A stretch of 64,000 bases of DNA from Acanthococcus lagerstroemiae (taxonomy: Eukaryota > Arthropoda > Insecta > Hemiptera > Eriococcidae): positions 38,517,214-38,581,213 of the forward strand of contig CM063110.1 of NCBI GenBank assembly GCA_031841125.1. The letters run 5' to 3'. Below the pieces are notes generated by a model. That model saw only the letters and a program-made list of their open reading frames with translations. It did no database searches and was not told where the DNA came from. Made by a program: the position numbers and the translations under genes. Shown here piece after piece: positions 33,191 to 45,500 of this stretch. The first letter of the stretch is position 1. Every line of letters begins with the position of its first letter.

Positions 33191-34620
33191 GTAGGGTAAC
33201 CAAAGAAACCACTTTTCAAAGAAAACAACATGACAATTTCAGACTCCAAATTTTAATGAACACACAAAAAAGATCTCCAGCATTCTTCTGTCTAAATTCG
33301 AAAATAAAATCTTCTAGGGGTAGACTGTCAGCTCAGAGGGACAATACCAGCATTTATCTCTTTGATTTCCATTTTCAATGCTAAATCGCAGACATAAAAA
33401 TGAAGACCAAAACAAAGATGGAAGTTGGTTGGTTACCTAAGGACTACAAAAATGTATAATGCTGATTGAAAATCGTACAGCGATTCAAGTGTCAATTACT
33501 CAAACTGATCATTTCTGTTGTACGCAGAGGTACGATGGACCAGCTATATAACCAGCACATTAATTTATTCACATTAGTTACGTGCATGGTTTCTGTGAAA
33601 TGTCAATAGCATCCCTTGACATTACGCCTGGCACGCTATTTGTGCTAAAATTCCCAAAAGCAAAATCGACGAAGAGGATAAGTGGAGGGTCGGATTAAGA
33701 AGCTCTCCGGTCTGAGGTCGTGCCACCAGCCATCAGTGCTGTTTCCTATCACGCGGAAGTTATTTAATTATCCAGTTTCGTACCTGCCTACACACGTTGA
33801 AAATATAAGGACAGAATGAGAATGTGTATGAGACGAAGAACGGCACAAAACAGCCGCATCTCACCAGATAAACACTTATCTGTAAATGTCGCTAGATTAA
33901 TTATTAATGTAGGCTTCGTTCGAAGATGTCGAGAAACGAGGAAAATTGAATGTAACTAGAACGCTGAATTATTTTACAATTCGATATGCCGATGTAACCT
34001 CCGCAGTGTTACAAATGTGTGCCACCGCCATCGGTGTAACACAATTTGAGATAACTTTTTTTTTTTTTTGAAAATGAAAACGCGTACACGAATATAGAGC
34101 ATGTATATATATACATCTAGCTGTGCCTCGAAATGCTCAAATGCAATTTAAAATTTAGCACACACAGTAATTCTGCTCCTGTATCGCCTGGTCGATCTTT
34201 TTTTTAATCGCGTAATTTTTCAGTCAAGCTGAAAAAGAATTTTCTGCGAATGAAGTAAATTCAATTTAAATTTGATATTCCATTAAGAATAAAAAAAGTG
34301 CTTCACGATTCGAGCGTTCAAATTAAAATAATGAATGACGAAGCCCCGAAGCCCAAACCTTCATGACGCTTCGAGCGCTAACGAATTTTCCGAATTGAAA
34401 TTACGGAAGGCGTCCACGTTGCCCGAGCTTTCATGTAATTAGACTACCGGAAGATGCAGTTAGGATCAGAAAACTTTTCGTGTCCTTAGTATGCAGTGTT
34501 TCAGTTTCGCCAGAGCCAACAAACTATACCCTCAACGAGTACCCATGTGAAAGGATGAAAGAGATTTATTATTTTTATTTTATTTATTTATTTATTTTTG
34601 AAGAGAGAGAGAGAGAGATC
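33191..34620. other. Non-coding, partly repeat-poor
   Basis: No gene recognised. There is a (GA)n run at about 34605-34618 preceded by (TTTA)n at about 34575-34600. 33.6-34.5 kb looks like unique AT-rich sequence. Confidence 0.35.
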
Positions 34621-34622
34621 GC

Positions 34623-34814
34623 TTGAAGTTGGACAATCTGAATTATGCTGGATACAGTGTCACTCATAAACAGAAGAAAGGACCCGTATTTACTTTGCAA
34701 AAATCTTTCAACGATGTAATCGAAGATTCTAAACGTTTGACAAAGAAAAAGCCAAAGCTATACGAAAATGAGAATGTTGAGAAAATAAAAATACCTTCCG
34801 TCGCAGTTTTATGA
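34623..34814 (+). CDS. Unrecognised 63-residue ORF, possible exon or gene fragment
   Basis: The frame is short but protein-like: a Lys-rich soluble sequence (HKQKKGPVFTLQKSFNDVI, then RLTKKKPKLYENENVEKIK) with no repeats and no obvious membrane or domain motif. It starts right after a GA microsatellite and ends at a TGA. No splice-site pair or poly-A tail was identified, so it could be a captured fragment, a last exon or chance. Confidence 0.25.
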   Translation: MKLDNLNYAGYSVTHKQKKGPVFTLQKSFNDVIEDSKRLTKKKPKLYENENVEKIKIPSVAVL

Positions 34815-34959
34815 AAAATGAGAGAAGCGTTCTTTCATTAATGTGGAGACAAGTCGATCTCCATGACTTCTAGTGGCAGTAGAAGCAACAGCGAATGACG
34901 CTAGTTTTAATTCAAGTATTTATATCCAGTAGTTCGGTGGGTTTCTTTTTTCAAACTAA

Positions 34960-36450
34960 ATTCCGTTCAGCTCGGACCGGGTTCGAGGAAACGGTGCGTC
35001 TGTCATAGATGTACTTCAGGTAGGGAAGCGATCGTGGGACACATCAAGAACTGGCCGGTTGACACAGGGACTGACTCGGCGTCTAACCACCTATACATCT
35101 AGTTCCAGATCGGGACATTGACAGACGAGCCGACATAACTACATCCAGGAGATGGAACACGAGAAGTTTGACTTGGCCGGTCCGAGACCGCAATAATAGC
35201 TACAGATGAAGACAGCGGTCTAGTCGAAGACCCGAGTGCCTCACAGACAGATGCATCGATCGTGGAATGGACCACGAAGGGATACAGTGCAGCAATGCCA
35301 AGAGTTAAGGCAGGTCAAGCCCGCCGGAGTACGTACTGGTGGAATGAAGAGATACAGCGACTCCACCGCGAGTGTTCCATCAGGCGTCGGTGGGCTACCA
35401 GAAGACATCGAGCCTTTCGAGCTGACAATACTGAGGAGGCAAATGCCGAGTGGATGACTGCCAAGAAATCAATGCACGCAGCCGTCAAAAGAGCGAAGGC
35501 GGACAAGTCGTCCGAGCTCGTCAAGACGGTGGACGATGATTTATAGAACCGCCCATAGAAGGTGGTTAGGCAGGACTGAGATCCGCGGTGGAAGTCGCCT
35601 ATGAGTTGAAAGTTGCCGTGGATCGAATCAGAGAAAGAAGAAAGCCCCGAAGCCGAATGGCGTACCTAACCTGGCCTGGGAGCTGATCCACTCGCTGAGA
35701 CCGGAATGGCTACGCACCTACTTCACCAGGTGTGTAGAAGAGAGTCATTTCCCGGCGACATGGAAGATAGCGAGGCTGGTCCTTCTCCATAAAAGCAATA
35801 ATGTACCGCCTCCTGTGTCTACTGGATGGCATAGGTAAGTTACTGGAGCGAGTTATTGCTTTCTGGGCAGAAGCGCATATCACTTCTAAAGGAAGGTACG
35901 AGCAGGTCGATCGACCAATGACGCGCCGTTGTACGTGCAAAAGATCATCAACACCGTATGCAGCAAAGGAGTTTTCTGCGTGACCGTCGATGTGAGGAAC
36001 GCTTTCAATACACTGCTTTGGAAGCGTATCCTGAAAGCGATGGATGAGTGGGATCTCCCGGGGTACCTACAAGCGATCATCAGGAGCTACCTGGCGCACA
36101 GAAAGATAGCGTAGACGCGGAAAATCGCCAGGTCCAGAAGGTCATTTCGGCGGGTATGTATCCCAGGGATCGGTCTCAGGACCCATGTTATGGAATTTGT
36201 CTTTTGAGAGGGTCCTGCGACTCACACTTTCGAAAGGAGCCTTGGTCATCTACTTCGCCGACGACACCCTTCTCTTCCCATACGTAGGGAAGACACCCCA
36301 CAGGACAATCGGCTCTGCAGCTGAAGCCCGTAGCCATGCCTGAGAAGAATACCGAAAGGTGATACCAGGATACGGCGGCAAAAAGGGCGAAGACGGACAC
36401 GTTGACGACAGTGGAACCGCGTGGAACTGCGAACAGGGAAACCTGCGCCA
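34960..36450 (+). pseudogene. R1-like non-LTR retrotransposon, frameshifted
   Basis: Conserved parts are spread over all three forward frames. A basic pre-RT linker with YWWNEEIQRLHRECS (about 35334-35378) is followed by WKIARLVLLHK (about 35762-35794), an RT block FCVTVDVRNAFNTLLWKRI (about 35974-36030) and the catalytic-box motif YFADDTLLF at 36251-36277. The style (WW.EEI linker, VDVRNAFNT, YFADD) resembles R1-clade elements. Repeated frameshifts and stops show it is dead. 5' and 3' ends are not resolved. It lies in the sense orientation within the inferred intron. Confidence 0.82.
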
Positions 36451-37563
36451 TTGTTGTATGTAAAAAAAGGGTGTGAGAGAGAGTAATCCGCGAGAAGGCT
36501 TCGATTGCAGCAATCTGTGGAATGATTTTTATAAACATGCGCTCCTACAGGCCTCGAAAATATTTAACTTAAGCCTTGCAGCAACTTACGAGTCCTTCCT
36601 ACCGATGCAGCTAAATAGAATACAAGCTCTAATGTTACATGCAACTTTTTCATTTTTTTTTCCAATTTTTTTTTTTGCTGCATTCCCCTAAACTCTTTTT
36701 CGTATTTTTCATTCGACGAGCCGGGAAGCAGCTTTTTCCCGCCGGTTAATGACACCGGCTCACAAGCTCAGCTTAAAAAATTCGTCCAATATTCCGGCGT
36801 GAAACAAAAACATCTTAACCGCCCGCACAAAAAGGCTTTATTACGCGTAACGCTTCCACAAAGGGTGGCGTATAGGCCTATATGATTTACGAGGTATCAT
36901 ACGTGGTAAATTACTTCGCCAGGGAGGCAACAACACTTCGACTACATATTATTCCTCTATTGTTGCGTGCAACTTCCATTATTACACGGAGACTAGCCTC
37001 GGCGAAATTACCTTTCCCGCGTGTTGAAAGTTTTCCGGGACGTCTTTCTTCTTTTTTCTCTTCCATTTTTTCCTCTCTTGTTTCTAATTGTTTCGTTAAA
37101 GACGTTCTTAACTGTTTTCCATCGTTGTCGAGTTGTATACGAATCAATTTTGAGCACAACGGGATATCAAGAGGCTGCTGTGTTCGCAGACCCAGATGCA
37201 GTGCCATTTTGGTGAAACAGAAACAGTGATACGACCTCTGGGAAGTGTTTCGATCTGAGCTTTGGGTAAAGTGACAATGAATAGCATAGAAATCTGAGAA
37301 CCACAAGCAAATGACTATATGCCATTGGTCATTCATGAAATCACCTTTCCATCCCACATACTTTTTTTAAATTATTGTAGGCCCAGTCCTGAAATAAGCA
37401 CCCATTTCACTGTACCTTCCTAACCACATAGTAAATTTTCATTAGCACATTTTGGGTACGAGCCCATCCTCAGTGGATTAGTGCCTTACATCTATTTTAC
37501 TATCATCGTTCTCAGTTTCTTATTACCAAATGTTAATTACACTTTTTGTGGTTGTAGTAGTAC
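36451..37563. other. Non-coding, unassigned
   Basis: No recognised gene. The open frames at 36882-37229 (+) and 36911-37357 (-) overlap each other and have no domain. Poly-T at about 36651-36674. 37.38-37.49 kb contains CCTCAGTGGATTAGTGCCTT, also seen in part, reversed, at about 40185-40205. Confidence 0.35.
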
Positions 37564-37690
37564 TATATGGTGGGACGTATGGCGATGCACGCATGCCAAA
37601 GTGGCCTCTGAGACACCGCACCCCCGGCCCCGAAAACTGCCCTTTCGAGTATCGCATCAGTGGCCGGAGAGAATGTGGTAGAAAGGTTGG
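37564..37690. repeat. Short interspersed repeat, copy 2
   Basis: The counterpart of 2312-2415: GGCGATGCACGCATGCCAAA, GACACCGCACCCCCGGCC and CCCTTTCGAGTATCGCATCA. Frames covering it (37530-37916, for example) are therefore repeat translations. Confidence 0.65.
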
Positions 37691-37734
37691 AGGAATACGA
37701 AATGCGTTGACGAATGCAGCGACTTTTGGTCACC

Positions 37735-38175
37735 ATTTGCTTTCTCATCCACTATTCCACCCAGCCAGTTCTTATATGTACATCGACTGTTCTAAAAACA
37801 AGGATAGGAATGGAACAATGGAACAAAGAATGAAGAACCGCATGCACATTCACAGTTTGCTTTCCCTCCGCCGCTCCACCCAACAAGTCTACGTTTCAAC
37901 GCATCGACTTCTTTAAACAACCACAACAAGAAATGAAGAAATGTGTTCACAACTCAACACCATTCCAGTTTGTTTTCTTCTCCACCGCTTCAACCCAATC
38001 AGGCTTTGCTTCAACGCATCAATTTTTTTAAAATGATGAAATGATGAAACTACAAATGAAGGAACGCCTTCTTCCCGGTTTCAAATTTACTTTCCCCTCC
38101 ATCGCTTCATCCAACCAGTTCTGGTTCAACATAGCATATTAACTTTTCTAAGAAGATAGAACAGTGAACAGAGAG
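37735..38175. repeat. ~115-bp minisatellite, first block
   Basis: Four diverged units with TTTGCTTTCC(C)TCC, CGCTTCAACCCAACCAG-like, TTCAACGCATC and AAGATGGAACA-like words, starting at about 37735, 37855, 37968 and 38087. The array resumes at 38600-38690 and 39160-39365 after SINE-like insertions. Confidence 0.8.
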
Positions 38176-38184
38176 AGCCGCTGT

Positions 38185-38590
38185 GTGGCTAAGTGGTAAG
38201 CCAGCAATGTTTGAATAACCCCCACTAACATCCTCTAGCGAACACAAGTAACTACAGTATCAATAGAGGTGGGAACATAACACGTCCTGTAACCCTCGCC
38301 AGTTCACACGAACAACATGCTATAATGGTAGGGTGTTACCACCAGATCAGAAAGATTAGTACTGTGGGTGTGCACGCCACGGACAGCTTACTCAACGTCA
38401 TGAAACACGTGGCTAGTAAGTGAACTGCAGCTGCACACTTTCTTCAGTACAGACAAGGAAAACTAATGCAACAAAACTGTGGGAACAGCAACGGCAAACT
38501 ACCCCGATTAACCTGCCCAGGAGAGTCACGCGTCAGAAACCGTGACCCCCAACATCCGGCATCGGATATGGCCCCTGGAAAAAACGGAGA
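38185..38590 (-). mobile_element. tRNA-derived SINE sequence, reverse copy
   Basis: A box-A-like TGGCTAAGTGGTAAGCC lies at about 38197. The block from about 38335 (AACACCAGATC type, reversed) to 38530 (GGCAAACTACCCCGATTAAC) is an inverted copy of the sequence at 38690-38960. It splits the minisatellite. Confidence 0.6.
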
Positions 38591-38599
38591 AAAACAGTG

Positions 38600-38690
38600 A
38601 CCAATTTGCTTTTCTCTCGATTGAACGTAACAACTTCCCTAAAAAGATGGAACAACGAACAAAGGACCGCGTTTTTCTTCTTCAAATGCC
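38600..38690. repeat. ~115-bp minisatellite, single unit between SINEs
   Basis: CCAATTTGCTTTTCTC, AACTTCCCTAAAAAGATGGA and ACAACGAACAAAGGACCGC match the units on either side of the insertions. Confidence 0.65.
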
Positions 38691-38960
38691 GCATCCGTTG
38701 CCAAATAAGAGCGACCGCGGTTTCTCACGTGCGACTTTCCTGGGCAGGGTTAGTCGGGGTAGTTTGCCATTGCTTTCCCCACGCTTTGCTGCGTTACAGT
38801 GTTCCTTCTCTGTGTCGAAGAGTATGTAGACACAGCTCGTTTACCAGCCACGTGTTTTCACAATGCTGGCTGTCCACGACGTGCACACGCACAATAGCAT
38901 ATCTTTCTGATCTAGTGGTAACACACCTTGCGATTATAATGCCTTGTTCATTCGAACTGG
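38690..38960 (+). mobile_element. tRNA-derived SINE, forward copy
   Basis: It contains CTGGGCAGGGTTAGTCGGGG and TAGTTTGCCATTGC, the reverse complement of the block at 38490-38530. It ends with a tRNA-like segment with box A GATCTAGTGGTAACACACC (about 38909-38927) and box B GTTCATTCGAACT (about 38947-38959). Confidence 0.65.
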
Positions 38961-39049
38961 TGGGGTTACAAAGCGCGCTCCTTTTCCATCTCGATTTATA
39001 CTGTTGTCACTAAGTACATATATTCGCTAGGATGTTAGCGGGGTATTCG

Positions 39050-39140
39050 AATACCACTAGCTTTTTGGCCTTGACGGGTCTCGAGCCCGAGACGCAAAGA
39101 TTGCAGAGCTGGCACGTTACAATTCGGCCACAGAGTGACC
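39050..39140 (-). mobile_element. tRNA-derived SINE fragment
   Basis: On the minus strand TGTGGCCGAATTG resembles box A and GGGCTCGAGACCC resembles box B, at spacing compatible with a tRNA head. It is not an intact tRNA gene. Confidence 0.6.
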
Positions 39141-39159
39141 GGGACTGCATTCACGGTCC

Positions 39160-39365
39160 CATTTGTTTCCCCTCCACCATTCCGCTTCATCAGCCTTGTC
39201 AACGAATCAGCTTTTTCTAAAAAGATGGAACCGGAAATGAAAGAACGATTTTACGTTCCCTATTAGCTTTTCTCTCCACTGCTGCGCCTAACCAGTTTTC
39301 ATTTCAATGCATCAACTTTTTGAGAAAGATGGGATTAGGACCAAACAAGGACTAAAAAAACGCAT
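39160..39365. repeat. ~115-bp minisatellite, last block
   Basis: Two units with TTCCCCTCCACCATTCC, AGCTTTTTCTAAAAAGATGG and CAATGCATCAACTTTTTGAG words, continuing the array after the SINE insertions. Confidence 0.7.
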
Positions 39366-39884
39366 TCATATTAGCTCTCAGAAAGTTTTTGAGGAGCAAA
39401 TATTTACTCTGTCCTTTACTTTTTTCCTCCTAATTGAAGCCTATGTTCAAACTTTTTTGGTAGTTTTTGATCAATGAATTTATAGCCGATCAGTGAATAG
39501 TTCATTTGTGTTTCTCGCTAGTTATATGTATTTGTCATTCCCTTAAAATAGCAATTAGCATTTGAGTTGAATTTTGCCATGTTACTAACACATTTTGGAC
39601 GAATTCTAAACGTCACGTCACACTATGCTGGTAAAAATGGTCGGCATGATTAGTGTGCCATCGATGATAGCGACTGGTGAACTATCAGCCCGGGGGTGGT
39701 GAACATAGCCTTGAGATTTAGAAAAGTCAGGTTAATAGATATAGTTATCAAAGCAGTCCATGTTTTGTTCACACCTATCAGAAAAAGAACAGTTTGCCGC
39801 TGCCAAGAAATTTAGGACCTCTACATAGGTCGATAGACCACAACAACCAACAGGAAGACAAGACACTACATACATACTGCAGGG
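39366..39884. other. Non-coding, unassigned
   Basis: No recognised gene or repeat end was found here. Confidence 0.35.
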
Positions 39885-40126
39885 CAGTGGCGTAGTCAAG
39901 GGGGAAGGGGAGGATTAGGGGGACGAATCCCCCCCTCCCGATATGAGAATGTTTTATATGCTGACAGTGTCACAGTAAATGCGCGAAATGAAATTTAAAT
40001 TCAGATGCATAATTGAAGTTGAAAAGCACAACATACTGATACGTCAACTTAAAAATATACAGTACATATTAGGTGTATCCCCCAACAATTTTGCTGATCC
40101 CCCCCCCCCAATCCTTACGTCACTAC
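39885..40126. mobile_element. C-rich MITE, ~240 bp
   Basis: Left CAGTGGCGTAGTCAAGG and right ...CCTTACGTCACTA are imperfect inverted ends with G- and C-runs just inside, as in the other hAT-type MITEs. No clear 8-bp duplication was seen, so the exact ends are approximate. Confidence 0.6.
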
Positions 40127-41320
40127 ATTTTAATTACCATAAAGGGTATTTGTAATTATGAGAATCACGATGCTGAGTCAGATGTAAGGCACTACAACTG
40201 AAGAGGTCACGACCAATAACCTGTCCAGAACGAAAACCCACTTAAACCTGAAAAGAACGAATACAACTCATCATACGTACTCTGAATTTAATATTGAAAC
40301 ATTTAGACGCTCAGTCTCTTTTCAAGAGGCTGAGATTGGGGTAAACAGTACCCTTTTTTTCTCAACAGACCTGGAGTTTGCAACCTCTTTCTTTATGAAG
40401 CTAGAAATTGGAATGGAACTAAAGAACTTCACCCTTCCACTATGTATACTTGCTTTGTTTGTATTGACTCTTCTCCCTCAGTTCCAGAATTCAAGATTCT
40501 GAATCTCAACAGCCTTCTATACAGGTAACTAATTTGTCTGTGTCCATCCGACTTCTGGCTTTTTCAGTCAGCCTGTCTATTAGACCAAATTCATTGGGTT
40601 TTTGAGAGTTGGCGGAGGGAGAGTTCTACACAAAATGACAGAAACACGCTACAGTCAGTGGTCGAAGCTACAGCCCTGAGGTATTTTTCCATGCATCGAC
40701 TTCACATGGGGGTATGGGGGCGGTTTCATCTCATCATCTTGAGTTGGGAAATTGGCAGTTTCAGGTGCTTAGCTGTCAAATTTACGCAGTTCAAGTTTTT
40801 TTGGCGCTTAACAGTTGGTAAATATTTACCTTCGCCTTATCAATATATTTTCTTGGCTATAGTCCTGGTTATTGCTCCAAAGCTGGCCAGCTGACTTCGA
40901 GCAATGGTTCGTGAAATATCGATGTTGGGTACTATTTTTGAACCTATGCTGTGCACTTTTTAGTCAATGTGTCACGGATTACACGCTGTACTGTTTGTGG
41001 TGAAGAGTTTGTTTGCTGAATGATAAACGTCGCGAGTTATTTGGTTCGACGAGATAACAGAGATAAGGATTTATTTGGAGACCCGTGTGTAGGTATAATA
41101 CGCGAGAGGGGGATTAACATACGTGAATACTGTCAAAACTTTTGAGCTCGCTGTATAATAGGTTAAACACTCCACGAAGTTCTGGGGACATTTAATTAGA
41201 TTCTCCCGACAGTAAGCCATTTAAATGTCTTTTCGCAATTTTTATTGTATCGTGTTTACACTATACCGGCTTGCCGGCACGAAAGAAGTTTTTGAGTTCG
41301 TAACTTTCGATTGTAGTAGG
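40127..41320. other. Non-coding, unassigned
   Basis: No recognisable coding sequence. The 78-residue frame at 40658-40894 lacks any domain feature. Confidence 0.35.
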
Positions 41321-43515
41321 TGAGCTTGGTCTTTAGGACAATTTTCTTTCACCCTATTTTTTTCAAATATTTCTAGTTTCCGTACAAGTTTTTCAAAAGG
41401 ATTCAATAGGTTTTTGCATAACTTCGTATGTTGAAAAGTTGTTTCTTATGATCGAGGTCGATAAAAACGGAGTCGAGAGAAGATCCGTATGGGATACGAC
41501 GGACAATTATCGACTTTTCACGAGTCCTTTACCAAAACTTCCCTCACGAAAATTGAAGATTGCTTAAGACAGGGCCGTACACAGGGGGGGAGGGGTTAGG
41601 GGTCTCAATCCCCCTGGGTATTGGAAAATAAATTTATGTAGTTTAAAATACCCCGTATTTTAGGTCAACCCCCCTCGCCATATTCCTGGATACGACACTG
41701 GCTTAGGAGGCGGGCTTAATGAATACACATTTTGGTCAGTTTTCGTTCTGGATTGATTCGGACGAGCAAAGATGTCATTAAAAATTGTAGAAATATTACC
41801 CGTAAATACACCAGTTCAAAACTCGAAGTTGACGAGAGTGGGCTTCACTCGGGGATGCAAAAATTGTTTAGTGTTGATGAAATTAAATCGAGTCTTCAAG
41901 AGATATCGATATATTTAGGTGTTCAAGCATTTTGAGCATCAGCTTTGTGGTAGTAGATGAGTACGACAATGTATGCTCGAAGTCGATATTTAATGTGAAT
42001 GAAAGTGATTTGGTTGGTACCTAATCAAAATTTAAAGTACGATTTTCAACTGAATACAAAGGAATGTAATTTCATATTATAATGGTTATATGTGTGATAA
42101 TGTTCGTACTCGTATTTTCAGTATACGGTCCCTCGTGAGTTACTTAAGTGAACGAGAAAAAGGAAATTATTGGAGTACTACGGGAGTAATAGTAGGGTTA
42201 TTAGAAACCTAGAGATTTTATGTTGTAAAAGAGAAAATGGAAATTCTAATGAGTGCTCATTCCATTATTCCATTACCACTAAGACTGAGAAAATACAGAT
42301 GATTAAGATTAAAATGCCGAAAGATATGGTGAAAAATCAAAAATTTGAACCACCAGCTTTCAGTTTATTATTCAATTTTTTTTACTAAGCAAGGTTATTT
42401 TACTGTTAAAGCTTGTAGTGATAATGTTCTTACAACTGTTGTATTAAATGAGGAAATTAGATTAGAACTTACTGCTTACTTAAGAAGATATTACATACAT
42501 ATCAATAGGGTTATCAAAATCATTAATGGTAAAATATTTGCTGATCTTCAAACTGATAACAATAGGCTAGTTTTCAGTACTTTGCCACCCTGGCCTGCAG
42601 TAGGTACTTTTGCTGCCTTATTTTTTTACACATCCCCGCCCCGTCTGCCAAAAAGTTGAGGTAACTATTTGGGCCAAAAATTTTGCCGCCCCAAAATTTT
42701 GTCGCTCTGGGCTGTAGCCCAGTCAGCCCATATAGTAAAACCGGCGTGCATAACAATCCCAAAGAAAACTCAATGGTATAAGTAATGATATTGAAGTTTG
42801 TGATGTCATTAAATTTGTAAATGAGGCTCGTTTACACTATTTTTTTTTCTGTCACTGTATTCAAACAGCAACACAGATTCAGAATTAAACATTGGCAGTG
42901 GAAATGAAAAAATATTAGATATTTTGATTCACACAGATAATTGTGCTATATATGAATGAGTTGAAATGTAACATTGAACCCAAAATTGGTCTAGATTAAA
43001 GAATCAATGGAAAATACTTTGATACCTATATTCTAAAATAAAGAAATTATTATAAAAGTGATGTTTATCCTTATGTTTATTAGTATTGATGAAACGAGAG
43101 GTATCAAGATGAATGTTCTAATTAGTACATGAATACTAAAAATATAAATAGTTAATTAAATGAGACCTCATTGCTCAATTTTTAGTCACTTTTTAAGGTG
43201 AACGCTTGTGTCCCTCCAAAATGTACTAGACAAAGAAACCTATTCAATCCTTTTGAAAACTTATATGAAAAATTGAAATAGGTTTAAACAAGGGTGAAAA
43301 ATAAATTGTCCTAGAGACCAGACTGGCAGAAAATCCTAATTAAATTAGGGTGAATAACTATACATGTTATGTGATTTACTTTTTAGTAGACTTGCGTCCC
43401 TCCAAAAAAATTATGTAAAAACTTATCGAATCCCTTTGAAAATCTTGTACGAAAACATGAAATATTTAAAGAAAATAGGGTGAAAAAGAATTGTATTCAA
43501 GACCAGGCTTATCTA
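41320..43515. mobile_element. Inverted-repeat-flanked unit, ~2.2 kb
   Basis: 41325-41440 (GAGCTTGGTCTTTAGGACAA, TTTCACCCTATTTTTTTC, GTACAAGTTTTTCAAAAGG) is the inverted counterpart of two tandem copies at about 43200-43340 and 43385-43515 (CTTTTGAAAACTT, GGGTGAAAAA, AGACCAGGCTTA). Between them are a nested MITE (41570-41700) and several short AT-rich frames (41732-41935, 42170-42388, 42345-42659) without recognised domains. It may be a decayed DNA transposon or separately inserted copies of one short repeat. Confidence 0.5.
41570..41700. mobile_element. hAT-type MITE, 131 bp
   Basis: Left CAGGGCCGTACACAGG and right (reverse complement) CAGTGTCGTATCCAGG. The flanking duplication is GCTTAAGA (41562-41569) and GCTTAGGA (41701-41708), 7 of 8 identical. 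Confidence 0.82.
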
Positions 43516-45500
43516 CTGATTGTTATCGTTCCAGCTGTAAGAATTTGTTTTCGAGTAACGGGAGTAAAGCATTTCAGAAGGAAGGTATTTGACTATGGCT
43601 TTCAAATTGCCGTAATAAAAAACTGCTAGCAGGTGCGGTTTCCCATATTTTGGGTTGGTTATTCATCTCGGACGGTTTGGAAAAGATTCATGCTGACCCA
43701 TGTTTGGATACTGGATTCGGTGGACAACATTTTAATTAGCGACGAATATCACCTTTATGATGATTCATAGACTTATACATGTTCTTGGAGACAATAACTC
43801 CATGTATACCATTAGGAAGACAAACCATCAGAATTTTCAATAAAAGCAGTTTAGATGGAAATGTATTGGTTTTCATGTACTTAGTTTGTAGAGTTTGCAC
43901 ACCAGTCTAAACGGTTTTGAATTGACCTCGATAGTTTTGACGCATCTCAACGGACTTTTGAAAAGCAAGCCAATTCCAGTGTTGGAAGGTGGGAGGGTTC
44001 AAGTTGGTCAACATCGGAAGTAAAGGATCGACCAGCAAGAGAAACAAGTCTCATAAATACTGACAACTGCAATCTGATTTTAATAGGATTTCTCCTGCAC
44101 CTAAGTTCCCCCCCCTGAAATAACAGTTCGGAGGATAGCCTCACATCCCATATTCTTTATGCTATATTTATTTGTGAAATTTTTCGTCAATGAGCACAAA
44201 TTTGATCTTAGAATTGTAATAGAATCGGTGTTAGGGACCTGAGTTGGTTAGAAAACGAAGAGAGGAGAGATAACAGGTTACGGAGGCACTTTCCTGTCAG
44301 AATGTAACTACCAAAATATAAATTTTCCAAACGCCGGTCTGAATTATCATTATAATGCTCATGAGATACCAGACAAAACTGAAATTTGGAACCGAAACGC
44401 TCCAAAAGAGGAAAGAATCATCTACAGAGTTGATGAACCGGATGAGCGAAACAAGGAAAAGGTTCTGCCTATTTACCCAGCACTTAACACCAATCTTACA
44501 CAATATTTATCCGGTTTTCAGTTCACGTCTATTTATCGTCGACCACTCTGTACACACGAAAATAATACAAGTTTACTTCTATCTACCGCCATCTTTCGGC
44601 AATAGTCCAGCACGCCGACAATTCTTTCCTCGGTTCCTTGCTAATGAACGACAACAAAATTCTCAGTCGCGTTGAGTACGATGTACCCAGGACCGCAGCG
44701 GTGGCATACATTTTTTGTTCTGTACTTGGGGGTAAAGGGCAAGAACCTAGAAATGTCAACTCAATTTTCTCAAAACGTGGCTACTCTTAATTTTTTATCT
44801 TCTAGGAAAGAATGGAAGCAATCTTTGAAGCTACTTAAAAGATCATAATATTTCGAAAACTACATCACGATTTGTAAACTCCAATTAAATGTTAACTAGT
44901 TTGGAATTTGAAATGGAAAGACATATTCCTTTATGCACATCGTTGGAAAGCTTATCTCGAGGAAAGTACAAGTACGCAAAAAATAATTAAAATTTTCCTT
45001 TCCTTTACTGCACAGTGAATCTAAGAATAACTAGTAAAAACTCGGTTTTTCTGATCGCTTATTTCGAATACATCCTGGATTATAGTTTTGGCGGGCTTTC
45101 GATTTGAGTCCCAAAAATCCAAATGTCACGATAGGAATAAACGATCAAACGAAAGTGAAGTCATCTTACTTTAAAATCTAAATTCAGAAAAAATTCATGT
45201 CAACATTTTTTATCTATTGAATATCGTGTTGCAGTGACCACCGAGTTTTGAGCTGAAATAAATTCAACTGTTGGGGTCAAGAAACTAAGTTCTTATAACC
45301 TGTACCGATTGCGAGTTTATTTTTCCTTTTCATTTATAAATAATTTATTTCTTCGTTCAATTTTAAATCTTCGGTTTTTTTTTTATTTTACACGTTTCAA
45401 TAGGTATGTTTTTCCAACTCCTCTGTATTCGGTGCTTTCTCTGTCAACAACAAATTCTTCCATTTCAGGCTAAAGCTCACTGGATCAGTCTTTTCCTCCC
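43516..45500. other. Non-coding, unassigned
   Basis: No domain-bearing ORF. The 106-residue frame at 44355-44675 and those opposite it are not recognised. Confidence 0.35.

Noticed and set aside
32876..33199. 107-residue frame
   Set aside because: Lies entirely within the 140-bp satellite array.
36882..37357. Overlapping 115- and 148-residue frames on opposite strands
   Set aside because: No recognisable motif, and they overlap each other antisense; no splice or promoter support.
37530..37916. 128-residue frame
   Set aside because: Covers an interspersed repeat shared with 2.3 kb and then enters the minisatellite.
37735..38175. Possible CRISPR array
   Set aside because: Whole units are repeated with gradual divergence and no unique spacers; the genome is eukaryotic.
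38890..38960. Possible tRNA gene
   Set aside because: Box A and box B are present but no full cloverleaf; it is the head of a SINE next to an inverted copy.
39885..40126. 8-bp target duplication around the C-rich MITE
   Set aside because: The left flank CTGCAGGG and the right flank do not match; the ends are probably eroded.
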